DNA of 64,000 nt, from positions 1 to 64,000 of the forward strand of contig MHBU01000025.1 of NCBI GenBank assembly GCA_001803395.1. Reading direction: 5' to 3'. Both the position numbers and the translations under genes were made by a program. This DNA comes from Methylotenera sp. RIFCSPLOWO2_02_FULL_45_14. GTDB taxonomy: Bacteria > Pseudomonadota > Gammaproteobacteria > Burkholderiales > Methylophilaceae. Positions 29,251 through 38,513 of the stretch are shown here, one piece after another (position 1 is the first letter of the stretch; every line of letters starts with the position of its first letter). Under the pieces are notes generated by a model. That model made no database searches and was not told the DNA's origin. It was given only the letters and a program-made list of their open reading frames with translations.

Positions 29251-30027
29251 ATGACCACCGATTCTCTGCTCAAAGATTTACACATCGCTGTCACGCGCCC
29301 TGTTGACCAAGCACAAAGTTTGTGTGAAGCCATTGCAAATCATGGTGGCACGGCTATTTTATTCCCGCTCATTGCCGTTGCGCCTTTACAAAATTATCAA
29401 GTCTTTGAACAGCAACTCAGCCAACTTGAAACCACCGATTGGGCAATATTTATTAGCTCCAATGCGGTTGATTACGCCATGCCGCGCGTGCTTAAAAAAT
29501 TTGGCAACGTGCCAGAAAATTTAAAGTTCGCAGCCATTGGCCACCAAACCGCTAAACAGCTCAGCCTTTATGGCGTCCATAATGTACTTATTCCACACAC
29601 ACGCTTTGATAGCGAAACCCTGTTAGCTCTTTCTGAAATGCAAAAGGTTGCGGGTCTGACTATCGCCATTTTTCGCGGTGTTGGCGGACGCGAATTGATG
29701 GCAGAAACGTTAAAGTCTCGCGGTGCGAATGTCTATTTTGCTGAAAGCTATTGCCGGATAAACCCGCAAACCGACACCCATTTACTCAGTGAGCAATGGC
29801 GGCAAGGCAAACTTGAGGCTATAGTGGTTACCAGCAGTGAAGCCATGCGCTATTTATTGCAAATGGCAGGTGAATCTGTCTGGCTACCGCATGTAACCTT
29901 ATGCGTAAATCATGAGAGAATTGCCGAGTTACCCAAACAACTTGGTTTAAAAGTGTTGGTTGCCACCGCACCCGGTGATGACGCCATGTTGCAATGCTTA
30001 TCCCAATTGGTAAAAAATCATGACTGA
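29251..30027 (+). CDS. hemD: Uroporphyrinogen-III synthase
   Basis: Closes and inverts ring D of hydroxymethylbilane. From the ATG at 29251 the protein has 258 residues and two alpha/beta lobes. Weakly conserved family features are visible: AVTRPVDQAQSLCEAI near the start, DWAIFISSNAVDYAM near 62, FAAIGHQTAKQL near 90, and VVTSSEAMRYLLQM near 190. The in-frame region before 29251 overlaps hemC and is unlikely to be translated. It overlaps hemX by 8 bases. Confidence 0.92.
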   Translation: MTTDSLLKDLHIAVTRPVDQAQSLCEAIANHGGTAILFPLIAVAPLQNYQVFEQQLSQLETTDWAIFISSNAVDYAMPRVLKKFGNVPENLKFAAIGHQTAKQLSLYGVHNVLIPHTRFDSETLLALSEMQKVAGLTIAIFRGVGGRELMAETLKSRGANVYFAESYCRINPQTDTHLLSEQWRQGKLEAIVVTSSEAMRYLLQMAGESVWLPHVTLCVNHERIAELPKQLGLKVLVATAPGDDAMLQCLSQLVKNHD

Positions 30028-31075
30028 ACCAATCCCACATGACAACCGAGCAGCCGCGTTATTTGTAGAAAGACGCCGGCCTTCCATGTTGGCCACGGGC
30101 ACACTGCTATTGGTCATTATAGCCATATTGACACTGGCTTGGCAGTGGTTAAATACTCGTCACAGATTTAATGAAGTAGAAAAATCTCTCAGCCACAAAT
30201 TAGAAACCTACCAAGCGCTTAATCAGCAAAGCCTGGCATTGGCAACGCAAGCTGAGGAGCGTAGCACGCAGGCCAATGCGCGCACTGTGCTGCTTGAGCA
30301 AAAACTGGCAGAATCACGCGACCAACAAGAGGTACTGCAAACGCTGTACAACCAGTTGGCTGAAAACCGCGAATCAACCGCTGTGGCTGAAGTTGAACAA
30401 CTGTTAAACATTGCCAATCAGCAATTACAACTTGCTGGCAATGTAAAATCCGCCTTACTCGCGCTACAAGCTGCACAAAAAAGGCTGCAGCCAATCGACC
30501 TGCCTCGTGCCACGCAACTGCGCGAAACACTTAATCTTGAAATTGAAAAATTACGTGATCTGCCACAAGTAGATGTGATTACCCTGAGTGCTCAGCTCAC
30601 TTATTTGTCTGAATTATGCAGCACCCTGCCCTTAATTAGCGAGCGCCAACCGACACTCAACGCCAATGCGGTGCAACAAGAATCACAAACTACAGAAAAA
30701 AATGCTTTGCAAAGGTTTGCATTTTCCATTTGGGATGACATCAAAAACCTAGTCACGGTCGAGCGCATCGACAAACCTGAACCACCACTGCTAGCCGCTG
30801 ACCACGCATTTTACCTGCATGAAAATCTAAAACTAAGGTTGCTCACAGCGCGCATTGCACTGCTACAACATGATGAAGCCACCTACAAAGCGGATTTGAA
30901 CACCGTCAATAACTGGCTCAATCAATACTTTGACACCAAGCACCCCAACACCATCAAAGCATTCAATCTGCTCAAAAAACTATCCAGCAACAATATCAGC
31001 ATAGAGTTACCGCAATTAACGGATAGTCTAGCCGCTGTAAACCGCTACAAATTGAGCCTTGAACAAAGCGATTAA
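30020..31075 (+). CDS. hemX: HemX-like uroporphyrinogen-III C-methyltransferase family membrane protein
   Basis: The 351 residues carry one transmembrane helix near 29-48 (LLVIIAILTLAWQWL), then a long periplasmic coiled coil (about 60-150) and a helical domain to the end. The annotation 'uroporphyrinogen methyltransferase' is historical: no SAM-binding motif is visible. Its job is unknown, but the position between hemD and hemY is highly conserved in beta- and gammaproteobacteria. Confidence 0.88.
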   Translation: MTEPIPHDNRAAALFVERRRPSMLATGTLLLVIIAILTLAWQWLNTRHRFNEVEKSLSHKLETYQALNQQSLALATQAEERSTQANARTVLLEQKLAESRDQQEVLQTLYNQLAENRESTAVAEVEQLLNIANQQLQLAGNVKSALLALQAAQKRLQPIDLPRATQLRETLNLEIEKLRDLPQVDVITLSAQLTYLSELCSTLPLISERQPTLNANAVQQESQTTEKNALQRFAFSIWDDIKNLVTVERIDKPEPPLLAADHAFYLHENLKLRLLTARIALLQHDEATYKADLNTVNNWLNQYFDTKHPNTIKAFNLLKKLSSNNISIELPQLTDSLAAVNRYKLSLEQSD

Positions 31076-31090
31076 ACGAGCTGAAAAATT

Positions 31091-31510
31091 ATGATGAAAC
31101 GCAAAATTTTTTGGTGGCTTTTGATGTTTTTACTGCTGGTAAGCCTCGTGTGGTTAGCCAGTAACAACCAAGGCTATGTGCTGATTGTGCGCTCACCCTA
31201 CCGTGTGCAAATATCGTTTAATTTCTTACTTATTTTGTTTGTACTCAGCTTTTTTGGTTTGCATTACTGCTTAAGATTTATGCATTTCTTGCGCCGCTTA
31301 CCCGCAAGTCGGCGCAGTAAAAAAGAATCCCTACGTTTAAAAGCCGGCAACGCCGCGCTGTTAGAAGGCATGCATGCATTGGCAGAGGGTGATTTTGACA
31401 AAGCTGAAGCTTCTGCCAAACTCGCACAAGAATTGATACAAAACTCAGACCTTGAAAAACTGATTCGTACACTTGCGGCAGAAAAAGTTAAAACAAGGCG
31501 TGTCGTTTAA
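31091..31510 (+). CDS. hemY: Short HemY protein (N-terminal domain only)
   Basis: The 139 residues match the HemY N-terminal domain: two transmembrane helices (about 7-24 and 43-63), then the helical block RRSKKESLRLKAGNAALLEG and the start of a TPR-like repeat. Usual HemY proteins have about 400 residues with a TPR-rich C-terminus. Here the frame stops, and only 33 bases separate it from a convergent gene, with no remnant of the missing part. It is either a lineage-specific short form or a truncation. The reading frame itself is clean. Confidence 0.8.
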   Translation: MMKRKIFWWLLMFLLLVSLVWLASNNQGYVLIVRSPYRVQISFNFLLILFVLSFFGLHYCLRFMHFLRRLPASRRSKKESLRLKAGNAALLEGMHALAEGDFDKAEASAKLAQELIQNSDLEKLIRTLAAEKVKTRRVV

Positions 31511-31543
31511 ATAGCGGTATCGTAAAACCAGCAAGCGTTAAGA

Positions 31544-32575
31544 TCATCCAACCGCCACAGCAGGCACTGGCTTAGCATAGTTAAACGCATCCGAATAAAA
31601 CGCATCTTCAGGCAAACCTGCGTTTAAAAAGCTAACATGCGCTACCTCTACCATTGCGGGTGCGCCACAGCAATACACTTCAAAACCACTTAAATCCCCT
31701 GCATCATCTAATACCGCTTGATGCACCAAGCCTGTGCGGCCCTGCCAGTGGTCTTCAGGGGTTGCATCAGATAACACTGGTATAAATTGAATGTGCGGAT
31801 GCGCCTCTGCCCAAGCAGTTGGCAACTCTGGCATATAAAGGTCTTGTAACGTTCTTGCACCCCAATACAAGATCACGTTACGTTTGATATTATTGTGAAG
31901 CATGTGCTCTATAATGCCCTTGATGGGCGCAAAACCCGTACCGCCTGCCACCATAATCATCGGCTTTGTCGATTCATCTCGGTAATAAAAACTACCGAAT
32001 GGTGCCTCTATGCGCAAAATGGCTTTGTCTGGCATTTCATTAAACACATACTGCGTAAATTGCCCATCTGGAATTAAGCGCAAATGTAGCTCTAGTAAAT
32101 TATCCACATGCGGTGCATTGGCGAGCGAAAATGCACGTCGCTTGCCATCTTTAAGCAAAAATTCGATATATTGCCCAGCGAAGAACTGTAAATGCTCGTT
32201 ACTTGGCAGCTTTAGAAATAAAGCCATCACGTCATGTGATAGTTGCTGTTTACGCTCAACCCGTGTGGGGATAATTCGTGGATGGATCACGCCAGTGTTA
32301 ATCTCACGACATTCAATAGTGAGGTCCGTAAGCGGTTTTGCACAGCAGAATAAAGCCTTGCCTGCTGCCTTTTCTGCCTCCGTCAGTGCGCTGGCGGCAT
32401 ATTCACCATAATCGACTTCGCCACTTAGCACCATGCCTTTGCAACTGCCACAGGCGCCGTTGCGGCAACCATACGGAATGTTAAATCCTGCATCTATGGC
32501 AGACTCCAACACGGTTTCATAAGCTTTTGCGGTGTAACTGTGGCCGCTAGGTTGAATGGTAATTTGATATGTCAT
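31544..32575 (-). CDS. 2Fe-2S ferredoxin / FAD-NAD(P)H oxidoreductase (CDP-6-deoxy-glucoseen reductase-like)
   Basis: Electron-transfer flavoprotein of 343 residues. The N-terminal plant-type ferredoxin domain has cysteines in CRNGACGSCKG (near 37-47) and LFCCAKPL (near 76). An FAD-binding domain follows (RAFSLANAP near 147), then a NAD-binding domain (MVAGGTGFAPIKGI near 205-218, and EVYCCGAPAMV). The layout matches AscD-type reductases and phenol hydroxylase reductase components. No oxygenase or sugar-dehydratase partner lies nearby, so the acceptor is unknown. Confidence 0.85.
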   Translation of the reverse strand: MTYQITIQPSGHSYTAKAYETVLESAIDAGFNIPYGCRNGACGSCKGMVLSGEVDYGEYAASALTEAEKAAGKALFCCAKPLTDLTIECREINTGVIHPRIIPTRVERKQQLSHDVMALFLKLPSNEHLQFFAGQYIEFLLKDGKRRAFSLANAPHVDNLLELHLRLIPDGQFTQYVFNEMPDKAILRIEAPFGSFYYRDESTKPMIMVAGGTGFAPIKGIIEHMLHNNIKRNVILYWGARTLQDLYMPELPTAWAEAHPHIQFIPVLSDATPEDHWQGRTGLVHQAVLDDAGDLSGFEVYCCGAPAMVEVAHVSFLNAGLPEDAFYSDAFNYAKPVPAVAVG

Positions 32576-32604
32576 GCTTTAATTCTCAGGTAATTTTTAA
32601 TGGT

Positions 32605-32806
32605 AAAGACACCTCTAAAAACACAAACTTCTAACCGTAAAGGTCATCACCACCAATCTAAGCAGCTAAAGCTGCAAGATTGGTGCGATAAGCTAGGCTA
32701 GGCGCGAGTGGAAAATTAAGACGCCGCATATATTTGATATGCAAGGAGTAATTTTTCAGGAGCAACGACGCATAGCGACGAAACTTGTGTTTTTAGAGGT
32801 GTCTTT
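32605..32806. mobile_element. MITE-like 202-bp element with 22-bp perfect terminal inverted repeats
   Basis: The left arm (32605-32626, beginning AAAGACACCTCTAAAAACAC) is exactly complementary to the right arm (32785-32806). Inside lie two nested hairpins: CACCAATCT..GCAGC / GCTGC..AGATTGGTG (651-659, 662-666, 671-675 and 677-685, all +32000) and GCATAT/ATATGC (32726-32731/32737-32742). There is no coding frame. The right arm ends on the first base of the fxsA stop codon complement. Structure fits a non-autonomous miniature element or a large REP-type palindrome. Confidence 0.75.
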
Positions 32807-33234
32807 TAATCTTCTCGGCGAAACTCGCCCTCTATCACATCATCATTGGCTGCACGTTCACTTTGAAATGGCTCTGCTTGATAAGGTGATGACGGTTGTT
32901 TATTATTTGGCAACTGACTATTTTTAATGGGTATTAACAACAAAATAACCGCAATAATATCAGTGATCACACCTGGCAAAATCAACAACACACCCGCGAT
33001 TATATTACGCGCACTGCCAAACATCGCTTTTATCGGGCTGCCACCCGCACTTAAAGTTTGCATCATGCGACCTGAAAATAATGATTTTTCATCCCGAATA
33101 AGTTGTAAGCCTAACAAACCTATCGTGACTAAATATAACAACAACCATAAACCATAACGCTGCCCTAATTCTATCAGCAGCCATATCTCGGCAATGGGAA
33201 AAGCGAGTAAAATTAAACCTGTCAACAATCGCAT
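32806..33234 (-). CDS. fxsA: FxsA family membrane protein
   Basis: Small inner-membrane protein, whose E. coli homologue affects F-plasmid exclusion of phage T7. The 142 residues have three hydrophobic segments: LLTGLILLAFPIAEIWLLI (3-21), a second near 27-45, and ILLILPGVITDIIAVILLL near 78-98. The FPIAEIW motif is a family mark. The C-terminal tail is charged. Its stop codon abuts the right arm of the inverted-repeat element. It is divergent from cutA. Confidence 0.88.
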   Translation of the reverse strand: MRLLTGLILLAFPIAEIWLLIELGQRYGLWLLLYLVTIGLLGLQLIRDEKSLFSGRMMQTLSAGGSPIKAMFGSARNIIAGVLLILPGVITDIIAVILLLIPIKNSQLPNNKQPSSPYQAEPFQSERAANDDVIEGEFRRED

Positions 33235-33252
33235 GATGTATTACCTTAAATT

Positions 33253-33579
33253 TTGAATCCTGAACCTATTTTACTGGTATTAACCAATATGCCCGATGAA
33301 GCGAGCGCCAAGCAACTGGCTGAAACGCTCATTACGCAGAAACTGGCTGCGTGTATCAACCTATTAAGCCCTTGCCAATCCATTTATGCGTGGCAAGGTA
33401 ATATAGAACATGCCAGTGAGATACCAATGCTCATTAAAACCAATCAATCTCAGTATGATGCACTTGAAGCCGCTATTATAAAAGCACATCCGTATGAACT
33501 TCCTGAAATAATCTCTATCCATGTAAATGGTGGCTTACCTCGCTATTTGCAATGGGTAAACGCACAATTATTTATTTAA
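33253..33579 (+). CDS. cutA: Divalent cation tolerance protein CutA
   Basis: Small trimeric ferredoxin-like-fold protein linked to copper tolerance. The 108 residues show LVLTNMPDEASAKQLAETLI, KLAACINLLSPCQSIYAWQG and HPYELPEIISIHVNGGLPRYL, all characteristic of the family. The best start by family length is TTG 33253, with a poor ribosome binding site. ATG 33289 would remove the first beta strand. It is followed closely by dsbD, the usual cutA-dsbD order. Confidence 0.9.
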   Translation: MNPEPILLVLTNMPDEASAKQLAETLITQKLAACINLLSPCQSIYAWQGNIEHASEIPMLIKTNQSQYDALEAAIIKAHPYELPEIISIHVNGGLPRYLQWVNAQLFI

Positions 33580-33587
33580 AGGCCGCA

Positions 33588-35450
33588 ATGTTAAAACGAA
33601 TTTTTTATTTTTTACTGCTCACATTCTTAGCACTATCTGCGCCTGTGAGCATGGCAGGTAATACCAGCAACACCCTTAAAGGCTTATTTACCAACAACGC
33701 GACTGAAGATGAATTTTTATCACCGGAGGTTGCGTTTGGGTTAGAAATTCAGCAATCTAGCCATCAAATTCTTGCTAATTTCACAGTGGCACCTGGTTAT
33801 TATTTATACAAAGAACGCATAAAGTTTGTTTTAACGCCCTCAATTGCGCATGGAATCAGCCTGCCAGCAGGAGATATTAAAAACGACCCCAACTTTGGCA
33901 AAATGGAAGTTTACCATCAAGACTTTACTGGGGTAATTACCGTTAAAGGCGTGCAAAATGAAGCAATTACGGTTAACGCCACTTATCAGGGCTGCAGCGA
34001 AAAAGGCCTATGTTATGCGCCTCAACATAAAACCTTCACCATTACCCCAAATAATGCTTCTGACAACACCAATGTATCGGCTGCTGCATCAACAGCCTCT
34101 GCCACACAAAGCACAAATAATTCCTTGAATAGCGATAGCAACGCCGCCAACTTACTCAAGAGCGGCAAATGGTGGCTAATTATTTTGGGGTTTTTTGGCG
34201 CAGGCTTGTTACTTGCATTTACCCCCTGCGTATTCCCCATGATTCCGATTTTATCCTCCATCATCATTGGTAAAAATGCACATGTAACACGTCTGCACGC
34301 ATTTAATTTGTCATTGGCCTATACCTTGGGTATGTGCTTAACCTACACCTTGGCGGGTGTTGCCGCTGGTCTTTCTGGGCAAATGTTAAGCAGTGCTTTG
34401 CAAACCCCATGGGCACTAGGCTTTGGCGCATCAATTTTTGTATTACTCGCCCTTTCTATGTTTGGTTTTTATGAGCTCAAGCTCCCTAGTAGGGTAGAAA
34501 ATAGTCTGTTTAATTTAAGCCACCGTATCAAAGGCGGGCGCTTTTTTAGTGATTTTCTCATGGGGATATTATCCGCGTTGATTATTAGCCCATGTGTGGC
34601 TGCGCCGCTCGCGGGCGCATTGCTCTACATCAGTAAAACAAATGATGTGGTACTCGGCGGCGTTGCCTTATTTTCACTCTCTCTCGGCATGGGCACACCA
34701 CTCCTGCTCATTGGCGCATCAGCAGGCACGCTATTACCCAAGGTTGGCAACTGGATGAACGCCGTGCGTAACGTATTTGGTGTACTCATGTTAGGTGTTG
34801 CGGTGTGGCTAATTGCACCCGTCATCCCTATAAGTGTACAAATGGCGCTATGGGCGGCATTGTTAATTGTGCCCGCAATTTTTATGCACGCATTAGATAA
34901 CCTCTCCGCTGATGCCAAACCGGCACTCAAGTTCTGGAAAGGCATCGCCATTATGTTGCTGGTAGCAGGCTTAGCCATGCTGATTGGTGCTTTATCAAAC
35001 GCTAAATCACCGCTTGAGCCATTAGGTGGCTTGCTGGCAAAAACCAACAGCTCACACCAGCAAAGCGCACTACAGTTTAACCGCGTTAAAAACCTTACCG
35101 ACCTTGAAAGCCAGCTCCAAGCGGCAAAAGGCAAGCCCGTGATGCTCGATTTTTATGCAGACTGGTGCGTCTCTTGCAAAGAGCTGGAACAATTTACCTT
35201 TAGTGATTCCCGCGTGCAAACCGCGCTAAAAGATACCGTATTATTACAAGTAGATGTGACTGAAAACAATGATGACGACAAAGCCTTATTAAAAAAATTC
35301 AGTCTATTCGGACCGCCGGGCATTCTCTTTTTCAATGCTAAATCAGAAGAGGAATCAAACCTGAAAGTAGTCGGTTACCAAAATGCAGACGCTTTTTTGC
35401 AAACGCTCAACCAGCGTGGCAGCTGCTTACCTGAAACCATCGAATGCTAA
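33588..35450 (+). CDS. dsbD: Thiol:disulfide interchange protein DsbD
   Basis: Carries electrons from cytoplasmic thioredoxin across the inner membrane to periplasmic thiol proteins. ATG 33588 is chosen because AAAGG precedes it and a signal peptide follows (MLKRIFYFLLLTFLALSAP). The periplasmic N-domain cysteines are in GCSEKGLCYAP. The eight-helix membrane domain has cysteines in AFTPCVFPMIP and ISPCVAAPLAG. The C-terminal thioredoxin domain has DWCVSCKELE. All six redox cysteines are present. It overlaps tlpA at ATGCTAA. Confidence 0.95.
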   Translation: MLKRIFYFLLLTFLALSAPVSMAGNTSNTLKGLFTNNATEDEFLSPEVAFGLEIQQSSHQILANFTVAPGYYLYKERIKFVLTPSIAHGISLPAGDIKNDPNFGKMEVYHQDFTGVITVKGVQNEAITVNATYQGCSEKGLCYAPQHKTFTITPNNASDNTNVSAAASTASATQSTNNSLNSDSNAANLLKSGKWWLIILGFFGAGLLLAFTPCVFPMIPILSSIIIGKNAHVTRLHAFNLSLAYTLGMCLTYTLAGVAAGLSGQMLSSALQTPWALGFGASIFVLLALSMFGFYELKLPSRVENSLFNLSHRIKGGRFFSDFLMGILSALIISPCVAAPLAGALLYISKTNDVVLGGVALFSLSLGMGTPLLLIGASAGTLLPKVGNWMNAVRNVFGVLMLGVAVWLIAPVIPISVQMALWAALLIVPAIFMHALDNLSADAKPALKFWKGIAIMLLVAGLAMLIGALSNAKSPLEPLGGLLAKTNSSHQQSALQFNRVKNLTDLESQLQAAKGKPVMLDFYADWCVSCKELEQFTFSDSRVQTALKDTVLLQVDVTENNDDDKALLKKFSLFGPPGILFFNAKSEEESNLKVVGYQNADAFLQTLNQRGSCLPETIEC

Positions 35451-35995
35451 AAATGAGCCTATTAAGAAAATTTCTTGCTAGTTTAGGCATCATCGTTCTC
35501 ATGTTAAGTTTAGGCTTGGCGATACGCGCCTTCTACCCTGCCAATGCCATTAGCAATGACACTAACATTGCCACTGACGCACTCTTTACAACCACTTTCA
35601 TTAACACAAAAGGTAAAACACAAAACTTAAAGCAGTATCAGGGCAATATCATTGTGCTTAATTTTTGGGCAACCTGGTGCCTGCCTTGCCGGGAAGAAAT
35701 GCCGGAACTTACTCAGCTGCATCAAAAATATCAGCATAAAAACGTGGTGGTATTGGGTATTGCCTTAGATGAACTAAATTTAGTGCAAGAATTTTTGCAA
35801 TCATCCCCTGTAAGCTACCCTATTTATGTAGCGGCTAACCCAGAGATGGATTTAAGCGACCAATTAGGCAATGACAAAAGCGTGTTACCTTATACCGTTA
35901 TTATTGACGCTAATGGCCAAGTGATTAAAACTTACTTTGGCCGCATTACTAAATCGCTACTTGAGACCGCAATAAACTCCTTATTGTTACAATAA
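35444..35995 (+). CDS. TlpA-family periplasmic thioredoxin
   Basis: Membrane-anchored thiol reductase of 183 residues. It has an N-terminal hydrophobic anchor (about 8-28), then an AhpC/TSA-type thioredoxin fold with the active site WATWCLPCREEMPEL near 74-88. It overlaps the end of dsbD, so DsbD is probably its electron donor. Such proteins act in cytochrome c maturation or in reducing other periplasmic disulfides. The exact client is not shown by the sequence. Confidence 0.88.
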   Translation: MLKMSLLRKFLASLGIIVLMLSLGLAIRAFYPANAISNDTNIATDALFTTTFINTKGKTQNLKQYQGNIIVLNFWATWCLPCREEMPELTQLHQKYQHKNVVVLGIALDELNLVQEFLQSSPVSYPIYVAANPEMDLSDQLGNDKSVLPYTVIIDANGQVIKTYFGRITKSLLETAINSLLLQ

Positions 35996-36016
35996 TCACC
36001 ACTTTTTAAATGCCAA

Positions 36017-36052
36017 TACGATCAACATGTTGATCGTAGTCAATCATATAAT
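36017..36052 (+). promoter_or_regulatory. 22-bp perfect palindrome next to a TATAAT box upstream of aroQ-accBC
   Basis: A perfect palindrome with half-site TACGATCAACA (36017-36038) ends 8 bp before a consensus TATAAT (36047-36052). It would lie over the -35 and spacer of that promoter, an operator-like position. No T-run follows, so a terminator is unlikely. The promoter would serve aroQ-accB-accC, whose first start codon is at 36162. Confidence 0.5.
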
Positions 36053-36161
36053 TTCGCTTAATTTCGCTAATGTAGCTGGACAAAATGCATTAACTTCGGC
36101 AAACTTGCGACTATGAATTACTGTAACTTAGGCAACAAATATCTCAAGCAGGCAGTTCGCC

Positions 36162-36611
36162 ATGCCAACTAAATCTATTTTGGTGCTACATGGCCCTAAT
36201 CTTAATCTATTAGGTTTACGTGAGCCCGAGCACTATGGCAACGCAACGCTTGAAAGCATCAACAATACACTCGCAAAACAGGCACAATCAGCTAACATTG
36301 CATTAGAAACTTTTCAAAGTAATGCTGAAGCGGAACTTGTCACTAAAATTCAGTCAATAGCTTTGATTAAGGTGGATTTTGTCATTATCAACCCAGCTGC
36401 ATTTACACACACGTCTGTTGCCATGCGCGACGCGCTGAGTGCAGTTAAAGTACCGTTTATTGAAGTACATTTATCAAATGTTTATGCACGTGAAGCATTT
36501 CGCCATCACTCTTATTTCACTGATATTGCTGTTGGCGTTATCAGTGGCTTAGGCGCTCATGGCTACACATTAGCGCTTGATTACGCTATCAATCATATCA
36601 ATCGTTCTTAA
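36162..36611 (+). CDS. aroQ: Type II 3-dehydroquinate dehydratase
   Basis: Third shikimate-pathway step, dehydrating 3-dehydroquinate. The 149 residues begin with [19 protein letters not shown], containing the active-site loop tyrosine. [20 protein letters not shown] lies near 70-90, and [18 protein letters not shown] near 100-117 holds the catalytic His. It precedes accB and accC, an aroQ-accBC order common in proteobacteria. Through shikimate it feeds chorismate, the substrate of both UbiC and the XanB2-like enzyme in this window. Confidence 0.96.
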   Translation: MPTKSILVLHGPNLNLLGLREPEHYGNATLESINNTLAKQAQSANIALETFQSNAEAELVTKIQSIALIKVDFVIINPAAFTHTSVAMRDALSAVKVPFIEVHLSNVYAREAFRHHSYFTDIAVGVISGLGAHGYTLALDYAINHINRS

Positions 36612-36644
36612 AATAAAAATAGTCAGTTTTAATTAGGAGTTACT

Positions 36645-37094
36645 ATGGATTTACGCAAACTTAAAAAATTAATTGATCTTGTGGAAGCATCAGGCATTTC
36701 TGAGCTTGAGCTCACAGAAGATGGTGAAAAGGTACGCATCAGTCGCAACTTCACATCTAATACACCAGCGCAACATTATGCCAACTATGCGCCTCAGCAA
36801 TATGCCGCTGCACCACAGATTGCTGCGCCCGTCGCAGAAGCTGCCCCTGCTGTCGATGAAGGCCACGCCGTTAAATCACCCATGGTAGGTACGTTTTATC
36901 GTTCACCCTCCCCTGATGCAAAATCGTTTGTTGAAGTAGGTGACACGGTTGCAATTGGTGACACTCTTTGCATTATTGAAGCGATGAAATTATTAAATGA
37001 GATTGAATCTGACAAGGCAGGCGTCGTCAAAAAAATCTTAGTCGATAATGGTCAAGCTGTTGAATACGGCGAACCACTTTTTATTATTGCCTAA
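36645..37094 (+). CDS. accB: Biotin carboxyl carrier protein of acetyl-CoA carboxylase
   Basis: Carries biotin between the carboxylase and transferase subunits in the first committed step of fatty acid synthesis. The 149 residues have an N-terminal domain (1-35), a flexible Ala/Pro-rich linker (about 45-75), then the biotinyl domain. The biotinylated lysine is in [14 protein letters not shown] near residue 112. AGGAG precedes the ATG. It is paired with accC 62 bp downstream. Confidence 0.96.
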   Translation: MDLRKLKKLIDLVEASGISELELTEDGEKVRISRNFTSNTPAQHYANYAPQQYAAAPQIAAPVAEAAPAVDEGHAVKSPMVGTFYRSPSPDAKSFVEVGDTVAIGDTLCIIEAMKLLNEIESDKAGVVKKILVDNGQAVEYGEPLFIIA

Positions 37095-37156
37095 ATTTTT
37101 TGAGCGGTTAAGTTATCGCTTACCTTTAGTTATTGTTTAAATAGGATTTCACTTTC

Positions 37157-38512
37157 ATGGCTATGTTTGACAAAATCTTAATCGCAAATCGCGGTGAAAT
37201 CGCACTACGCGTTCAGCGTGCATGTCGCGAGCTTGGCATTAGAACGGTTGCAGTGCACTCTGAGGCTGACCGTGAAGCTAAATATGTAAAATTAGCGGAT
37301 GAATCCGTATGTATCGGCCCTGCACCCTCCAACCAAAGTTACTTAAATGTACCTGCGGTGATTAGTGCAGCTGAAGTCACTGACGCACAAGCGATCCACC
37401 CAGGTTACGGCTTTTTATCTGAAAATGCTGATTTTGCAGAGCGCGTAGAACAAAGCGGCTTTGTATTTATTGGCCCGCGTGCTGAAACCATCCGTTTAAT
37501 GGGCGACAAAGTATCCGCTAAAGACGCGATGCGTAAAGCCGGTGTGCCGTGTGTACCAGGCTCAGAAGGTGCATTACCTGACGACCCTGCTGAGGTTATT
37601 AAAATCGCAAAACAAATTGGCTATCCTGTCATTATTAAAGCGGCAGGCGGTGGCGGTGGGCGTGGTATGCGCGTGGTGCATACTGAAGCTGCATTACTTA
37701 CCTCTGTAAATATGACCAAAGCTGAAGCGCAGGCAGCGTTTGGCAATCCCGTGGTTTACATGGAAAAATACCTTGAAAAACCACGTCACATTGAAATTCA
37801 GATATTGGCGGATCAACACGGCAATGCCGTATTTTTAGGTGAGCGCGACTGCTCAATGCAACGCCGCCACCAAAAAATTCTTGAAGAAGCCCCTGCACCA
37901 CTTTTAAACACGAGATTACGCGACAAAATTGGCGAACGTTGTGCTGAAGCTTGCCGTAAAATTAAATATCGCGGTGTAGGTACTTTTGAATTTTTGTATG
38001 AAAACAATGAGTTTTATTTCATTGAAATGAATACACGTTTGCAAGTTGAGCATACCGTCACCGAAATGATTACGGGGATTGATTTAGTGCAGCAGCAGAT
38101 TTTTGTTGCCGCGGGCGACAAGCTTAAATTCCGTCAAAAAGATATTGTGCTAAAAGGTCACGCCATTGAGTGCCGCCTGAATGCTGAAGATCCTTATAGC
38201 TTTGTACCATCACCAGGCAAAATCAAAACATTCCACATGCCAGGTGGGCCAGGCGTGCGTATTGATACCCATGCTTACGCGGGATACACGGTGCCGCCGC
38301 ATTACGACTCAATGATAGGCAAGCTCATTACCTATGGTGACACACGCGACCAAGCCATTGCACGTATGCGCATTGCTTTATCTGAAATGATGATTGACGG
38401 CATCAGCACTAACATTGCGTTGCATGCAGATTTAATGGCCGATGCAGCCTTTCACTTGGGCGGTACGAGCATTCACTACCTTGAACAAAAACTTGGTATT
38501 TATAATAAATAA
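37157..38512 (+). CDS. accC: Biotin carboxylase subunit of acetyl-CoA carboxylase
   Basis: ATP-dependent carboxylation of the biotin on AccB. The 451 residues show [16 protein letters not shown] at the N-terminus, [15 protein letters not shown] near 77-91 and the ATP-grasp glycine loop [14 protein letters not shown] near 160-173. [16 protein letters not shown] lies near 287-302. Length is standard. An inverted-repeat element begins two bases after the stop codon. Confidence 0.97.
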   Translation: MAMFDKILIANRGEIALRVQRACRELGIRTVAVHSEADREAKYVKLADESVCIGPAPSNQSYLNVPAVISAAEVTDAQAIHPGYGFLSENADFAERVEQSGFVFIGPRAETIRLMGDKVSAKDAMRKAGVPCVPGSEGALPDDPAEVIKIAKQIGYPVIIKAAGGGGGRGMRVVHTEAALLTSVNMTKAEAQAAFGNPVVYMEKYLEKPRHIEIQILADQHGNAVFLGERDCSMQRRHQKILEEAPAPLLNTRLRDKIGERCAEACRKIKYRGVGTFEFLYENNEFYFIEMNTRLQVEHTVTEMITGIDLVQQQIFVAAGDKLKFRQKDIVLKGHAIECRLNAEDPYSFVPSPGKIKTFHMPGGPGVRIDTHAYAGYTVPPHYDSMIGKLITYGDTRDQAIARMRIALSEMMIDGISTNIALHADLMADAAFHLGGTSIHYLEQKLGIYNK

Positions 38513-38513
38513 T

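Noticed and set aside
31511-31543. Frameshifted remainder of HemY downstream of its stop
   Set aside because: Only 33 bases exist before the convergent flavoprotein gene and no frame there encodes TPR-like sequence, so there is no hidden C-terminus.
34625-35134. 169-codon open frame antisense to dsbD
   Set aside because: It lies wholly inside the intact dsbD transmembrane and thioredoxin coding region, is Ser/Ala-rich without domain features and has no ribosome binding site. It is a shadow of dsbD codon usage.
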